From contig CAXSDP010000002.1 in the NCBI GenBank assembly GCA_964235705.1, forward strand, positions 62,001 to 126,000: a DNA stretch of 64,000 bases, in the 5' to 3' direction. The number at the start of each line of letters is the position of its first letter. Position 1 is the stretch's first letter. The stretch comes from RH-AL1 sp964235705. GTDB taxonomy: Bacteria > Pseudomonadota > Alphaproteobacteria > Rhizobiales > Beijerinckiaceae. The position numbers were made by a program, and so were the translations under genes. Below the pieces are notes generated by a model. The model was not told where the DNA came from. It was given only the letters and a program-made list of their open reading frames with translations, and searched no databases. Below, piece after piece: positions 37,202 through 47,893 of the stretch.

Positions 37202-37301
37202 CCCTCGGAAAGCCCTAAAACCGAGGGAAAGGGCGAATGCCGAGGGATCCTTGGCATGTGGCTGCACGCGACTGGCTGCACGCGATCGCCTGCACGTCGG
37301 G
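37202..37301. repeat. Hairpin and 14-bp tandem units between ribB and the glycosidase gene
   Basis: CCCTCGG (37202-37208) pairs with CCGAGGG (37221-37227), and a third copy CCGAGGG follows at 37240-37246, which would allow alternative pairing. At 37260-37301 three 14-base units stand in tandem: GGCTGCACGCGACT, GGCTGCACGCGATC and GCCTGCACGTCGGG. The region separates divergent genes, so it may hold both promoters. Confidence 0.55.
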
Positions 37302-37342
37302 CGAAGGTCCCGGCGCTTCCATTCGTTGGCCTAGGAGATGGC

Positions 37343-38119
37343 ATGAAGGGTGCTCGATTTCCATCTTTGCTGGGCACGTTCACTTTCGCCGGCCTCCTCG
37401 CACTATGCTGCGGATCCGTTGCGGGAGGACAAGTGGCCGGGGGGCGTTGCGGCGACCGGGGCTTCGGGGGCGTAACCTACACCGTTTGCGTCGTTGACAC
37501 CGCGACCGACACACTATCCCTATTCCTTCAGGACCCGGGCGGCCGGCCCTACGCCACCTTCGAGCAACTCGCCGCCAGTCTCGCCCAAACGCGGAGGCGG
37601 CTGGTGTTCGCGATGAACGCCGGCATGTTCCAGACCGATCTGTCGCCGGTCGGCCTGTACGTCGAGGGAGGCGCGACGCGTCACGCCGCCAACACCCGGG
37701 ACGGTCCGGGCAACTTCCACATGAAGCCCAACGGGGTGTTCTACTTCGGTCCCGACGGCGCGGGCGTGATGGAAACCACGCGCTTCCTGGACGCGCACCT
37801 CCATCCCGCCTTCGCCACGCAATCGGGCCCGATGTTGGTGATCGATGGGGCGATCCACCCGAAGATCCAGCCCGATGGCACCTCGCTGAAGGTGCGCAAC
37901 GGCGTCGGCGCGCGCGATCACCACACCGTCGTCTTCGCGATCTCGAAGGAGCCGGTCAGCTTCCACCAGTTCGCCGACCTGTTCCGCGACGGGCTCGGTT
38001 GTCCCAACGCGCTGTTCCTCGATGGCACGGTATCGGCCCTCTACGCACCCGGCATCGGGCGCTCGGACCAATGGCAACCGGTCGGCCCGATGGTGGGCGT
38101 CACGGAAGCCCAGCCCTGA
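37343..38119 (+). CDS. Exported phosphodiester glycosidase family protein
   Basis: 258 residues with signal peptide (LGTFTFAGLLALCCGSVAGG) and the NAGPA/phosphodiester glycosidase domain: FAMNAGMFQTDLSPVGLYVE, GNFHMKPNGVFYFGPDG, TQSGPMLVIDG, RNGVG and NALFLDGTVSALYAP. Eukaryotic relatives remove GlcNAc from phosphodiester-linked sugars; bacterial ones act on cell-wall or exopolysaccharide linkages. AGGAGA precedes the ATG. Exported, so it acts in the periplasm or outside. It converges on the radical SAM gene with 16 bases between. Confidence 0.88.
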   Translation: MKGARFPSLLGTFTFAGLLALCCGSVAGGQVAGGRCGDRGFGGVTYTVCVVDTATDTLSLFLQDPGGRPYATFEQLAASLAQTRRRLVFAMNAGMFQTDLSPVGLYVEGGATRHAANTRDGPGNFHMKPNGVFYFGPDGAGVMETTRFLDAHLHPAFATQSGPMLVIDGAIHPKIQPDGTSLKVRNGVGARDHHTVVFAISKEPVSFHQFADLFRDGLGCPNALFLDGTVSALYAPGIGRSDQWQPVGPMVGVTEAQP

Positions 38120-38135
38120 CGCGTGACGGGCGCGA

Positions 38136-39239
38136 TTAGGTCCAATACAGGATGCGGGCGGACGGCAGCCGTTCGCCGAGCAGGCGGGTCAACTCGGCCC
38201 GCATCTCCTTCATCAAGCTCGCGGGATAAACGTGCTTGACCGAGCCGAACTTCGTCAGCTTGCGCGAGCGTTGCGCCTCGTCCATCTCGAGCTTGGAGCC
38301 GGGATACCAAGCCCGCAGCATCGCCTTCGACTTTGGCGTGAAGCGATGGGTGATCAACTCGGCGGTGAGGTCGAGGTCGGGCACGCCGGCGAGCGCATCC
38401 GCCGTCATCGCGAACAGGTCGGCGTAGCCCTCACGCCAATTCTCGACCGGCTGGATTGGAGCCACCGTCAAGCCAACGCGATAGCCGTCCCGCGCGAGGC
38501 GGCCGAGCGCCTCCAACCGCGCGGCGAGCGCGCTGGTGCCACCCTCGAATCGCAGGAGGGACTGGGCGTTGACCGACATGCGCACCCGCGTCTTGCGCCG
38601 GTGGTCGAGGCCGATCAGCGGCTCGACGGCACCGAACTTCGTCGTGAAGCGCAGCTGGACGTCGGCGTCCCAGGCGCCGAAGAAGGTCACGGCCCGCGCC
38701 AAACTGCCGGTGAGGTGCTCCACGCCGAGCGGATCGGCGTAGCAAGAGGCCTCGAACGTGGTGCCCTCGTGCGCCCGCTCCACCGACCCCGACGTCACGG
38801 CGCCCTTGCCGAGGTAGGAGGCGAGTCCGTCCAGGATCTGGTCGATGTTGGCGTAGACGCGGGTGATCGGGGGCCCGCCGAGCGAACCGGCGAGGTAACA
38901 ATATTGACAATGGGCCGGGCAACCCTCGGCGAGGTCGAAACGCCAATCCGCCGAGGGCGGAATCGACTGCAAACGTCGCTTGGCTTCGGAGGCGATCACC
39001 ACCGCGAGCGTCGATTTGGCGCGCACGTAATCGGCACGAGGATCGACGCCGCCGACGAGGCCGGTAAGCCTGTCGTTGGCAAGTTCGACGATTTCGGCGC
39101 CCCCGCGCGCCGCGCGCTCCACGATCGCGCGGCCATACGCGAGATCACGGGCCGAACGCGTGACTAGGACCCGCTTCGGCATCCACAACCGGACCGATGA
39201 AGGGGTGGCGGGATGGGGCCGGGTATCCGGCGGAGGCAT
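38136..39239 (-). CDS. Spore photoproduct lyase-like radical SAM protein
   Basis: 367 residues. The radical SAM cluster motif is CPAHCQYC (C-x3-C-x2-C) within FDLAEGCPAHCQYCYLAGSL. Surrounding blocks (EASCYADPLGVEHLTGSLAR, LRFTTKFGAVEPLIGLDHRR, ITHRFTPKSKAMLRAWYPGS and the closing KFGSVKHVYP) match the SplB-like family of Hyphomicrobiales. SplB repairs spore photoproduct in DNA of Bacillus; this organism should not sporulate, so the substrate is unknown. Candidate starts are ATG 39239, 39263 and an internal one at MPKRVLVTRS; none has a strong ribosome site. Confidence 0.85.
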   Translation of the reverse strand: MPPPDTRPHPATPSSVRLWMPKRVLVTRSARDLAYGRAIVERAARGGAEIVELANDRLTGLVGGVDPRADYVRAKSTLAVVIASEAKRRLQSIPPSADWRFDLAEGCPAHCQYCYLAGSLGGPPITRVYANIDQILDGLASYLGKGAVTSGSVERAHEGTTFEASCYADPLGVEHLTGSLARAVTFFGAWDADVQLRFTTKFGAVEPLIGLDHRRKTRVRMSVNAQSLLRFEGGTSALAARLEALGRLARDGYRVGLTVAPIQPVENWREGYADLFAMTADALAGVPDLDLTAELITHRFTPKSKAMLRAWYPGSKLEMDEAQRSRKLTKFGSVKHVYPASLMKEMRAELTRLLGERLPSARILYWT

Positions 39240-39856
39240 GGCTTCTGCGAGGGTGGTTATCATGAGGTGCGAACGCGAATCGATGGCGAGGGCGTTCCAT
39301 CGGCGATCGCGCGAATCGTCGCCGTTCAGTCCCGCAGGAGCGCCGATGGTGAAACCCTGTCGTCGGCGCATGTTCCCATCGCGACAAGTTCGAGGGGCCA
39401 CGAGCAAGGTCCATCCGCCGATCCTCGTCACGGTCGTTCTGGCAGGCGTCGTCTTCTTGAACCAATGGGCGCAGCAGACTTGACTCGTACCAAGCGTCGC
39501 GGCGGCGGTCTTCAGCCCGGAGCCGCCCGCCGCGCGACCCGACAGCATCGCCACCGGTCGGATCATCGGCGGCGTCGCGGGCTTCATCGGCGTCCTCGCG
39601 CTGATACGGCGGCCGTGCCCGCGTTCACCGGCGACCACGACCTCTTCGCCGCACGCTGCAGAGCGATCGGTGTCGCGATCTCGTAGGTCGCGTGACTCGG
39701 GTTCAAGGCGATCAGCCGGCCAGGGACGCCACCGCCGCGCGCGTCGCTTCGGCCTTGGACAAGGCGACATGGCTCGGCGCAGGGCGCCTTCCGATCGGGA
39801 CCACCCTGGTGACGGTGTTGGGCGAGGTCGCGAGGCGAACCGTTCTCGCTGACGGG
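39240..39856. other. Gene-poor stretch between aroC and the radical SAM gene, possible decayed sequence
   Basis: 617 bases with no convincing gene. On the plus strand one frame reads two hydrophobic pieces separated by a TGA at about 39481: HPPILVTVVLAGVVFLNQWA and then IATGRIIGGVAGFIGVLALI. These could be a broken small membrane protein, but no start with a ribosome site is seen and codon bias is mixed. The minus strand is open but Arg/Pro-rich. Confidence 0.35.
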
Positions 39857-40981
39857 TCAGTCCAGCGGCCCACCGTCCGGCCCGCTCACGCGCGCCTCGC
39901 CGTTCTGCCCCCGATGACGCAGGAAATGATCGGCCAGCACGCAGGCCATCGTCGCTTCGCCCACTGGAACGGCGCGGATGCCGACGCAAGGGTCGTGACG
40001 ACCCTTGGTGACGATCTCGGCCTGCTCGCCGGTTCGCGTGATCGTTTGACGCGGCTTGAGGATGGATGACGTCGGTTTGACCGCGAAACGGGCGACGATC
40101 GGCTGTCCCGTCGATATCCCGCCCGCGATGCCACCTGCATGGTTGGACAGGAACAATGGCGCGCCGTCGTCGCCCATCCGCATCTCGTCGGCGTTCTCCT
40201 CGCCGCGCAGGGCGGCGGCGGCGAATCCCTCGCCGATCTCCACGCCTTTGACGGCGTTGATCGACATGAGGGCACCGGCGAGGTCGGCGTCGAGCTTGGC
40301 GTAGAGCGGCGCTCCCCACCCCGCCGGAACCCCTTCGGCCACCACCTCGAGCACGGCACCGACCGAGGAGCCATCCTTGCGGATCGCGTCGAGATAACGC
40401 TCGAAGTCCCGTGCCGCGACCGGATCGGGGCAGAAGAACGGGTTGCGCGCGACCTCGTCCCAATCCCAGCGGTCGCGATCGACGACGTGGGGACCCATCC
40501 GCACCAGCGCCCCACGAATCGTCACGCCCGGCACGATCCTGCGCGCAATGGCGCCCGCCGCGACCCGCGCGGCCGTTTCCCGCGCCGACGACCGGCCGCC
40601 GCCGCGATGGTCGCGGATACCGTATTTGGCGTCGTAGGCGTAGTCGGCGTGGCCCGGACGATAGCTGTCCTTGATCGCGTCGTAGTCCTTGGACCGCTGG
40701 TCCTCGTTGGCGATCAGCAGGGTGATCGGTGTGCCGGTCGTCACCTGCTCGCCATCGGGACCGGCCACGACGCCCGACAGGATCTGGACCGTGTCGGACT
40801 CGCGGCGCTGCGTGGTGAAACGGGATTGGCCCGGCTTCCGTTTATCGAGGAAGCCCTGGATGTCGGCTTCGGTCAGCGGGATCAGGGGCGGGCATCCGTC
40901 GACGACGCAGCCGATCGCCGCCCCATGGCTCTCCCCAAAGGTCGTCACTCGGAAAAGGTGGCCGAACGTGTTGTGGGACAC
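39857..40981 (-). CDS. aroC: Chorismate synthase
   Basis: Last step of the shikimate pathway, FMN-dependent. Signature segments: NTFGHLFRVTTFGESHGAAI, SRFTTQRRESD, RPGHADYAYDAKYGIRDHRG, GGRSSARETAARVAAGAIA and GGISTGQPIVARFAVKPTSS. 374 residues. The start is GTG 40981, the only one in front of the conserved SHNTFGH. In relatives a phosphoglycerate-mutase-type gene sits between fabI and aroC; here only 65 bases do. Confidence 0.97.
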   Translation of the reverse strand: MSHNTFGHLFRVTTFGESHGAAIGCVVDGCPPLIPLTEADIQGFLDKRKPGQSRFTTQRRESDTVQILSGVVAGPDGEQVTTGTPITLLIANEDQRSKDYDAIKDSYRPGHADYAYDAKYGIRDHRGGGRSSARETAARVAAGAIARRIVPGVTIRGALVRMGPHVVDRDRWDWDEVARNPFFCPDPVAARDFERYLDAIRKDGSSVGAVLEVVAEGVPAGWGAPLYAKLDADLAGALMSINAVKGVEIGEGFAAAALRGEENADEMRMGDDGAPLFLSNHAGGIAGGISTGQPIVARFAVKPTSSILKPRQTITRTGEQAEIVTKGRHDPCVGIRAVPVGEATMACVLADHFLRHRGQNGEARVSGPDGGPLD

Positions 40982-41046
40982 AGCGAGGTTCTATCGGGGA
41001 GTTTTGGTTTCCTCGCGGCCGCTCGAGGCGGGAACGCGGGGGAGCC

Positions 41047-41940
41047 CTAATCCTTGAGCAGCGCGCCCATGTCCGGGGCGGCGGGGTTTTTCATGCCGAC
41101 GATGTGGTAGCCGGCGTCGACGTGCAGGATCTCGCCGGTGATGCCCCTGGAAAAGTCCGACAGGAGGAAGGCCGCCGTCTCGCCGACTTCGTCCGTCGTG
41201 ACCGAGCGGCGCAGCGGGGCGTTGTACTCGTTCCATTTCAAAATGTAGCGAAAGTCGCCGATACCGGAGGCGGCCAACGTCTTGATCGGTCCGGCGGAGA
41301 TGGCGTTGACCCTGATGTTCTTCTCGCCGAGGTCGGCGGCGAGGTAGCGCACGGAGGACTCCAACGCCGCCTTGGCCACGCCCATGACGTTGTAGTGCGG
41401 CATGTACTTCTCGGCGCCATAGTAGGTCAGGGTCAGCATGGAGCCGCCCTTCGTCATCAGCTTCTCCGCGCGTTGGGCGACCGCCGTGAAGGAGTAGCAG
41501 GAGATCAGCATGGTCATGCTGAAATTCTCCGCCGTCGTGTCGACGTAACGGCCGGTCAGCTGCTCGCGGTCGGAGAAAGCGACGCAATGGACGATGAAGT
41601 CGAGCGCGCCCCATTCCTCCTCCACCACCTTGAAGACGGCGTCGATGGAGGCGGCGTCGGTGACGTCGCAGTGGCCGACCACCTTGGCACCAAGCTCGTC
41701 GGCCAGCGGACGCACGCGTTTGCCGAGTGCCTCGCCTTGATAGGTGAAGGCGAGCTCGGCGCCGGCCTCGGCCGCTTGCTTGGCGATCCCCCAGGCGATC
41801 GAGCGGTTGTTGGCGACACCGAGCACGAGCCCGCGTTTACCCGCCAGCAAGCCTCCCGCCTTGGTTAGTTCCGCCTTGTTTAAATCCGCCTTGGCCGGTC
41901 CCGCCTTGGCCGACGCGGTCACGAGTCCCGGTTGGGTCAT
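41047..41940 (-). CDS. fabI: Enoyl-ACP reductase (NADH) with repeat-encoded N-terminal extension
   Basis: Final reduction of the fatty-acid elongation cycle. The core starts at LLAGKRGLVLGVANNRSIAW, with CYSFTAVAQRAEKLM, YYGAEKYMPHYNVMGVAKAA (catalytic Tyr-x6-Lys) and GPIKTLAASGI. Before it are about 30 residues (MTQPGLVTASAKAGPAKADL then NKAELTKAGG) made of pentapeptides of the type AKAxx, encoded by four exact 15-base units. Typical FabI is about 260-270 residues; this is 297. The ATG at 41940 is the only start before the core within the open frame. Triclosan-type target enzyme by family. Confidence 0.96.
   Translation of the reverse strand: MTQPGLVTASAKAGPAKADLNKAELTKAGGLLAGKRGLVLGVANNRSIAWGIAKQAAEAGAELAFTYQGEALGKRVRPLADELGAKVVGHCDVTDAASIDAVFKVVEEEWGALDFIVHCVAFSDREQLTGRYVDTTAENFSMTMLISCYSFTAVAQRAEKLMTKGGSMLTLTYYGAEKYMPHYNVMGVAKAALESSVRYLAADLGEKNIRVNAISAGPIKTLAASGIGDFRYILKWNEYNAPLRRSVTTDEVGETAAFLLSDFSRGITGEILHVDAGYHIVGMKNPAAPDMGALLKD
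41856..41915. repeat. Four 15-bp tandem units inside the start of fabI
   Basis: CCGCCTTGGTTAGTT, CCGCCTTGTTTAAAT, CCGCCTTGGCCGGTC and CCGCCTTGGCCGACG. Read on the minus strand they encode codons 9-28 of FabI as five-residue repeats. The CTTGG core is shared with intergenic arrays elsewhere. Confidence 0.9.
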
Positions 41941-42186
41941 CCTAGATCCGGTTGAAGTGCTTCGAAACCCGTTTGGACGGGTGACATCCGACGTCGCGTT
42001 TAAGCGTACCGTCCGTCGAGCGCAAGGCCGCAGCCTCACCCTCGGCGAAATGGGGCACCGTCGAAAAACTCTTTAGGCATCCCCTCCAAACAGGGTTACT
42101 TTTTCGTTAATGCTACATCGGGTCCGAGTCTTCCGTCGTAGGAGGAAGCCTCTGGATCCAGGCATGGACATGGCGGGAGGGGTCGG

Positions 42187-42729
42187 GTGACGGTCCGGTC
42201 GACACTGCGGGAGGATATCAACGCGTTGACGCCGCGCCTGCGTCGTTACGCTCGTGCGCTGGCGACCGGCGGGGCCGGATCGAGCGAAGTGGCCGACGAC
42301 ATCGTCCATGCCACGTTGATGAGGGCGATAGGATCCAGGCAAATCGGCGTGCCGACTGACAGGATCGTCAGGATCTACGCCACCGTGACGCAACTCCATC
42401 GTGAGGTCGCGGCGTCCGGATGCCAGGTACTGGCGGCCGGCGTCGGACGGCCGTCCGCCTCGGGGACGAGCCTCGCGCCACACGCCGCGCGCCCCACCAA
42501 GATGGCGACCGCCTTGATGAACCTGCCGCTGGCGGACCGCGAGGCGCTCCTCCTCGTCGTCGTGGAAGGCTTCGACTACGGCGACGCGGCGCGCATCATC
42601 AGGATCTCCCGCAGCCAGCTCCTGGGCCGCTTGACCCAGGCGCGCACGGCGTTCGACAAGCAGCTCGGAACACGAGTCGAAGCCGCGCCGCGCATGCGGA
42701 CGGCCTCGCACCTGCGGCTCGTGACCTGA
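42187..42729 (+). CDS. ECF-type RNA polymerase sigma factor
   Basis: 180 residues. Region 2-like segment TPRLRRYARALATGGAGSSE followed by VADDIVHATLMRAIGSRQ; region 4-like segment MNLPLADREALLLVVVEGFD, YGDAARIIRISRSQLLGRLT with a helix-turn-helix. The linker is longer and less charged than usual. GTG 42187 is preceded by GCGGGAGGGG. One base separates its stop from the start of an anti-sigma gene, the usual pairing for stress sigma factors. The trigger is not evident, and no auto-regulatory promoter could be recognised upstream. Confidence 0.85.
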   Translation: MTVRSTLREDINALTPRLRRYARALATGGAGSSEVADDIVHATLMRAIGSRQIGVPTDRIVRIYATVTQLHREVAASGCQVLAAGVGRPSASGTSLAPHAARPTKMATALMNLPLADREALLLVVVEGFDYGDAARIIRISRSQLLGRLTQARTAFDKQLGTRVEAAPRMRTASHLRLVT

Positions 42730-42730
42730 G

Positions 42731-43519
42731 ATGGGCCTGACCGAAAGCCACGTCGCCGAAGCCGACCTTCACGCCTTCGTCGATGGACGCCTCACCCTGG
42801 ATCGACGCGCGGACGTCCTGCGCCTCCTCTCGTCGTCCCGGGCCGACCGGGCCCTGATCGAGGCGTGGCAGGATCAGAACGACGCCCTGCGAGGCGCTTT
42901 CGCCGGCGTCGAACGAGAGCCGCTCCCTCCCACCCTAAACCTAGCGCCCCTATCCCACTTGCGCCTGGCGGAACCCATCGCGCCCGAACCGGAGCCCGCG
43001 CGCTCACGGCAGAACGGCAGGATGTTCGCCGCGCTGGCGACCGCCGCCGTCATCATGGCCGGCTTCGCCGGGGCTTGGACGCTGAGGGACACGTCCGATG
43101 GCGACGTCGTCGTCAATGGGGGCTCCCGCACCTCGATCGAGGAGGGACTTGCCAAGAGCGCGGTCGCGGCCCTTGCCAGAGAGGGCGGCCCATCCAAGAC
43201 CACTCGGCGTCCCGGTGACGGGAGCCTGCCGACGACGACGATCCCGGACCTGGGCCGCAGCGGCTTCGATTTGATCCGGGCGGAAGCGGCGGTGTTGCCG
43301 GCCTCGCTCGTGTTCCACTACGAGAACGCCGCCGCCGAGCGGGTCGTCATCAGCGTTGCCCGGGGCGCCAGCGTGCGCGCAAGTTCCGCTCCCGCGCTGA
43401 TCGGCGGGGCGTGGAGTTGGTACCGGCACGACAAGGCCTATGCCCTCGCCGGCACGATGCCGCCAAGCCGCCTTCACGCCTTGGCGACGACCCTACAAGG
43501 TGGCGACGGGGTCGACTAG
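42731..43519 (+). CDS. Membrane anti-sigma factor
   Basis: 262 residues with the cytoplasmic anti-sigma helix at the N-terminus (ESHVAEADLHAFVDGRLTLD), one membrane segment (MFAALATAAVIMAGFAGAWT), and a periplasmic part of about 150 residues with GFDLIRAEAAVLPASLVFHY and ending in WSWYRHDKAYALAG. No H-x3-C-x2-C zinc motif is visible. The periplasmic part resembles sensor regions of RsiW-like proteins in this order. It should hold the adjacent sigma factor at the membrane until a signal arrives. Confidence 0.85.
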   Translation: MGLTESHVAEADLHAFVDGRLTLDRRADVLRLLSSSRADRALIEAWQDQNDALRGAFAGVEREPLPPTLNLAPLSHLRLAEPIAPEPEPARSRQNGRMFAALATAAVIMAGFAGAWTLRDTSDGDVVVNGGSRTSIEEGLAKSAVAALAREGGPSKTTRRPGDGSLPTTTIPDLGRSGFDLIRAEAAVLPASLVFHYENAAAERVVISVARGASVRASSAPALIGGAWSWYRHDKAYALAGTMPPSRLHALATTLQGGDGVD

Positions 43520-43624
43520 CGGCACATCGACCCGGCGAGACGTGCGGGCTCGCCGCCTGTACCTGGCCTGCCTGGGCTCCTCGCGAGGTTGCACCATCCC
43601 CGCGCACGAAAACGGAATGTCGAG

Positions 43625-44476
43625 ATGAGCACATGCGTGTTGCACGATCGCGCCATCGTCGCTGTCTCAGGCGATGACGCGGAGGGTTTCCTCAATCGGC
43701 TCTTCACCAACAACATGCTGGCGATGCGATCCGGCGAGGCGCGCTACGCCGCGCTGCTTTCCCCCCAGGGCAAGCTGTTGTTCGACTTCCTCGTCGTGCG
43801 CCGCCCCGGGGCGTTCTGGATCGACTGCCGACGCGAGCAGGCCGCCGCGTTCGCGCGTAAGCTAGAAACGGTCAAGCTTCGCGCGAAGGTCGTGATCGCG
43901 GATCAATCGGGGGAGATGGCGGTCGCCGCCCTATGGGGTGGCTCGGTGGGGACCGCGCCGGGCCTCGTATTCCGTGACCCGCGTCATGACGGATTGGGAC
44001 ACCGCATCGTCGCACCCCTCGACGCGTTGGACGGCTTTGAGGGGGACGTCGACGCCTACCAAGCGCATCGCATCGCCCTCGGCGTCCCAGAAGGCGGCCT
44101 GGACTTCACCTATGGCGATACGTTCGTGCACGATGCCAACCTCGATCTCCTGCACGGGGTCGACTTCGACAAAGGGTGCTACGTCGGTCAGGAAGTCGTG
44201 TCCCGCGTCCATCACCGCAAGTCGGCGCGCAAGCGGGTGGTCAAGATCCACTTCTACGGCGACCCCGCCCCCGACGGCGCCGAACTCATGGCCGGGCCGT
44301 TGCGCATCGGCGAGATCACGTCGTGCGCTTCGCACGAGGCCCTGGCGTCGGCGCGCATCGATCGCCTAGCCGAAGCGGCATCCGCCAACGTGCCGGTGAC
44401 GGCCAACGAGACGCTGGTCGCCGTCACCCTACCCTCTCCGAGCGTCGTGGACACGTCCTCTTCATCATCGAATTAG
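43625..44476 (+). CDS. ygfZ: Folate-binding YgfZ/GcvT-like protein
   Basis: Tetrahydrofolate-binding protein that supports assembly or repair of some iron-sulfur enzymes. The family signature is present as DKGCYVGQEVVSRVHHR, with the reactive Cys, and the N-terminal part LFTNNMLAMRSGEARYAALL, SPQGKLLFDFLVVRRP fits. 283 residues; the final 20 are Ser-rich (PSPSVVDTSSSSSN). ATG 43625 begins the family N-terminus, with GGAATG nearby. It converges on clpA across a hairpin terminator. Confidence 0.92.
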   Translation: MSTCVLHDRAIVAVSGDDAEGFLNRLFTNNMLAMRSGEARYAALLSPQGKLLFDFLVVRRPGAFWIDCRREQAAAFARKLETVKLRAKVVIADQSGEMAVAALWGGSVGTAPGLVFRDPRHDGLGHRIVAPLDALDGFEGDVDAYQAHRIALGVPEGGLDFTYGDTFVHDANLDLLHGVDFDKGCYVGQEVVSRVHHRKSARKRVVKIHFYGDPAPDGAELMAGPLRIGEITSCASHEALASARIDRLAEAASANVPVTANETLVAVTLPSPSVVDTSSSSSN

Positions 44477-44531
44477 AGGTTGGAGGCCGCCTAACCGTCA
44501 TCGCATGGAAAGCATCGGCGATATGATGAAC

Positions 44532-44557
44532 GAGGGTTGATCGCGGACTCAACCCTC
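44532..44557. terminator. Hairpin between convergent ygfZ and clpA
   Basis: GAGGGTTGA and TCAACCCTC form a perfect 9-bp stem with an 8-base loop, 55 bases after the ygfZ stop and 32 before the clpA stop. Position between convergent genes suggests a bidirectional terminator, although no T-run follows. Confidence 0.6.
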
Positions 44558-44589
44558 CTCCCCTCATGCGCTCCGGGGTCCGCTCAGCT

Positions 44590-47130
<2,541 letters not shown>

Positions 47131-47141
47131 GGCGTCGACCT

Positions 47142-47636
47142 CTACTTCTTTTCCATGATGCATTGCAGCGGGTGCTGATGCTTTCGCGCGTAGTCCATCA
47201 CTTGAGTGACCTTGGTTTCGGCGACTTCGTACGTGAAGACGCCGCATTCGCCGACACCATGCTGGTGGACGTGGAGCATGATGCGCGTCGCCTCTTCGGC
47301 ACCCTTGCTGAAGTACTTTCGCAACACGGCGACCACGAACTCCATCGGCGTGTAATCGTCGTTGAGGAGGAGCACGCGGTACATGCCGGGCTTGCGGGTC
47401 TGGGTGCGCGTCCGCGTGATGACGGCCGTCCCGTTGCCGCGCCCCCCGTCCTCCCCGTCCTTCTGAGGATCCTTGGCGGCCCGTGCCGGAGCAACCGGGG
47501 TCGGGATGCGCCGATCGGGGATGGTCGAGGACTTGATGACCGAGGACGTCGAATGGGATCGAGCACGTTTCGGGACCCGCGCGGAGGGCCGGTCATCATC
47601 AGCCTCGCGTACGTGAAGACGATTGCAATCCGTCAA
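47142..47636 (-). CDS. clpS: ATP-dependent Clp protease adaptor ClpS, TTG start
   Basis: Adaptor that delivers proteins with destabilising N-termini to ClpA. The core starts at GTAVITRTRTQTRKPGMYRV, then LLLNDDYTPMEFVVAVLRKY and MLHVHQHGVGECGVFTYEVA. About 70 residues precede the core, against 20-35 in relatives. No ATG, GTG or later TTG exists in frame; the only start is TTG 47636, with AGGAAG 8 bases before it and a stop six codons upstream, so the extension is probably real. 164 residues. Operon with clpA, 11 bases apart. Confidence 0.95.
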   Translation of the reverse strand: MTDCNRLHVREADDDRPSARVPKRARSHSTSSVIKSSTIPDRRIPTPVAPARAAKDPQKDGEDGGRGNGTAVITRTRTQTRKPGMYRVLLLNDDYTPMEFVVAVLRKYFSKGAEEATRIMLHVHQHGVGECGVFTYEVAETKVTQVMDYARKHQHPLQCIMEKK

Positions 47637-47788
47637 CTCAGCTCTTCCTCACAGTGCTATCGAGATATGCGGCTACGATCTCTGCTTTGCTAGGGCCACG
47701 GCCCTATTAGCCGCGACGCATCCCGACGCCGAACCTGTCCCCGCCGGACCACCGGAACCGGGCACGGGTGATGACCGCCACAACGGAG

Positions 47789-47816
47789 AAAGGCCCGACG
47801 GGTGTCGAGCCTTTCA
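47789..47816 (-). terminator. Hairpin downstream of the phasin gene
   Basis: GAAAGGCCCGAC pairs with GTCGAGCCTTTC (11 of 12 positions) around a four-base loop, about 80 bases past the phasin stop and before clpS on the minus strand. On the plus side CAAAACGGGGGGG follows; on the minus side no long T-run is present. Confidence 0.55.
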
Positions 47817-47893
47817 AAACGGGGGGGACTTGTAAAGGGTGCTCGCCAGCGGGTGCACGCGTCGCTTGATCGCGAGCCTCGCTCAGCCCCAGC

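Noticed and set aside
37105..37342. FMN riboswitch upstream of ribB
   Set aside because: None of the conserved RFN-element stems or core sequences could be recognised on the minus strand.
39240..40463. Upstream extension of the radical SAM frame through the aroC region
   Set aside because: The extension is antisense-like Arg/Pro-rich sequence and overlaps aroC; the conserved protein begins after 39239.
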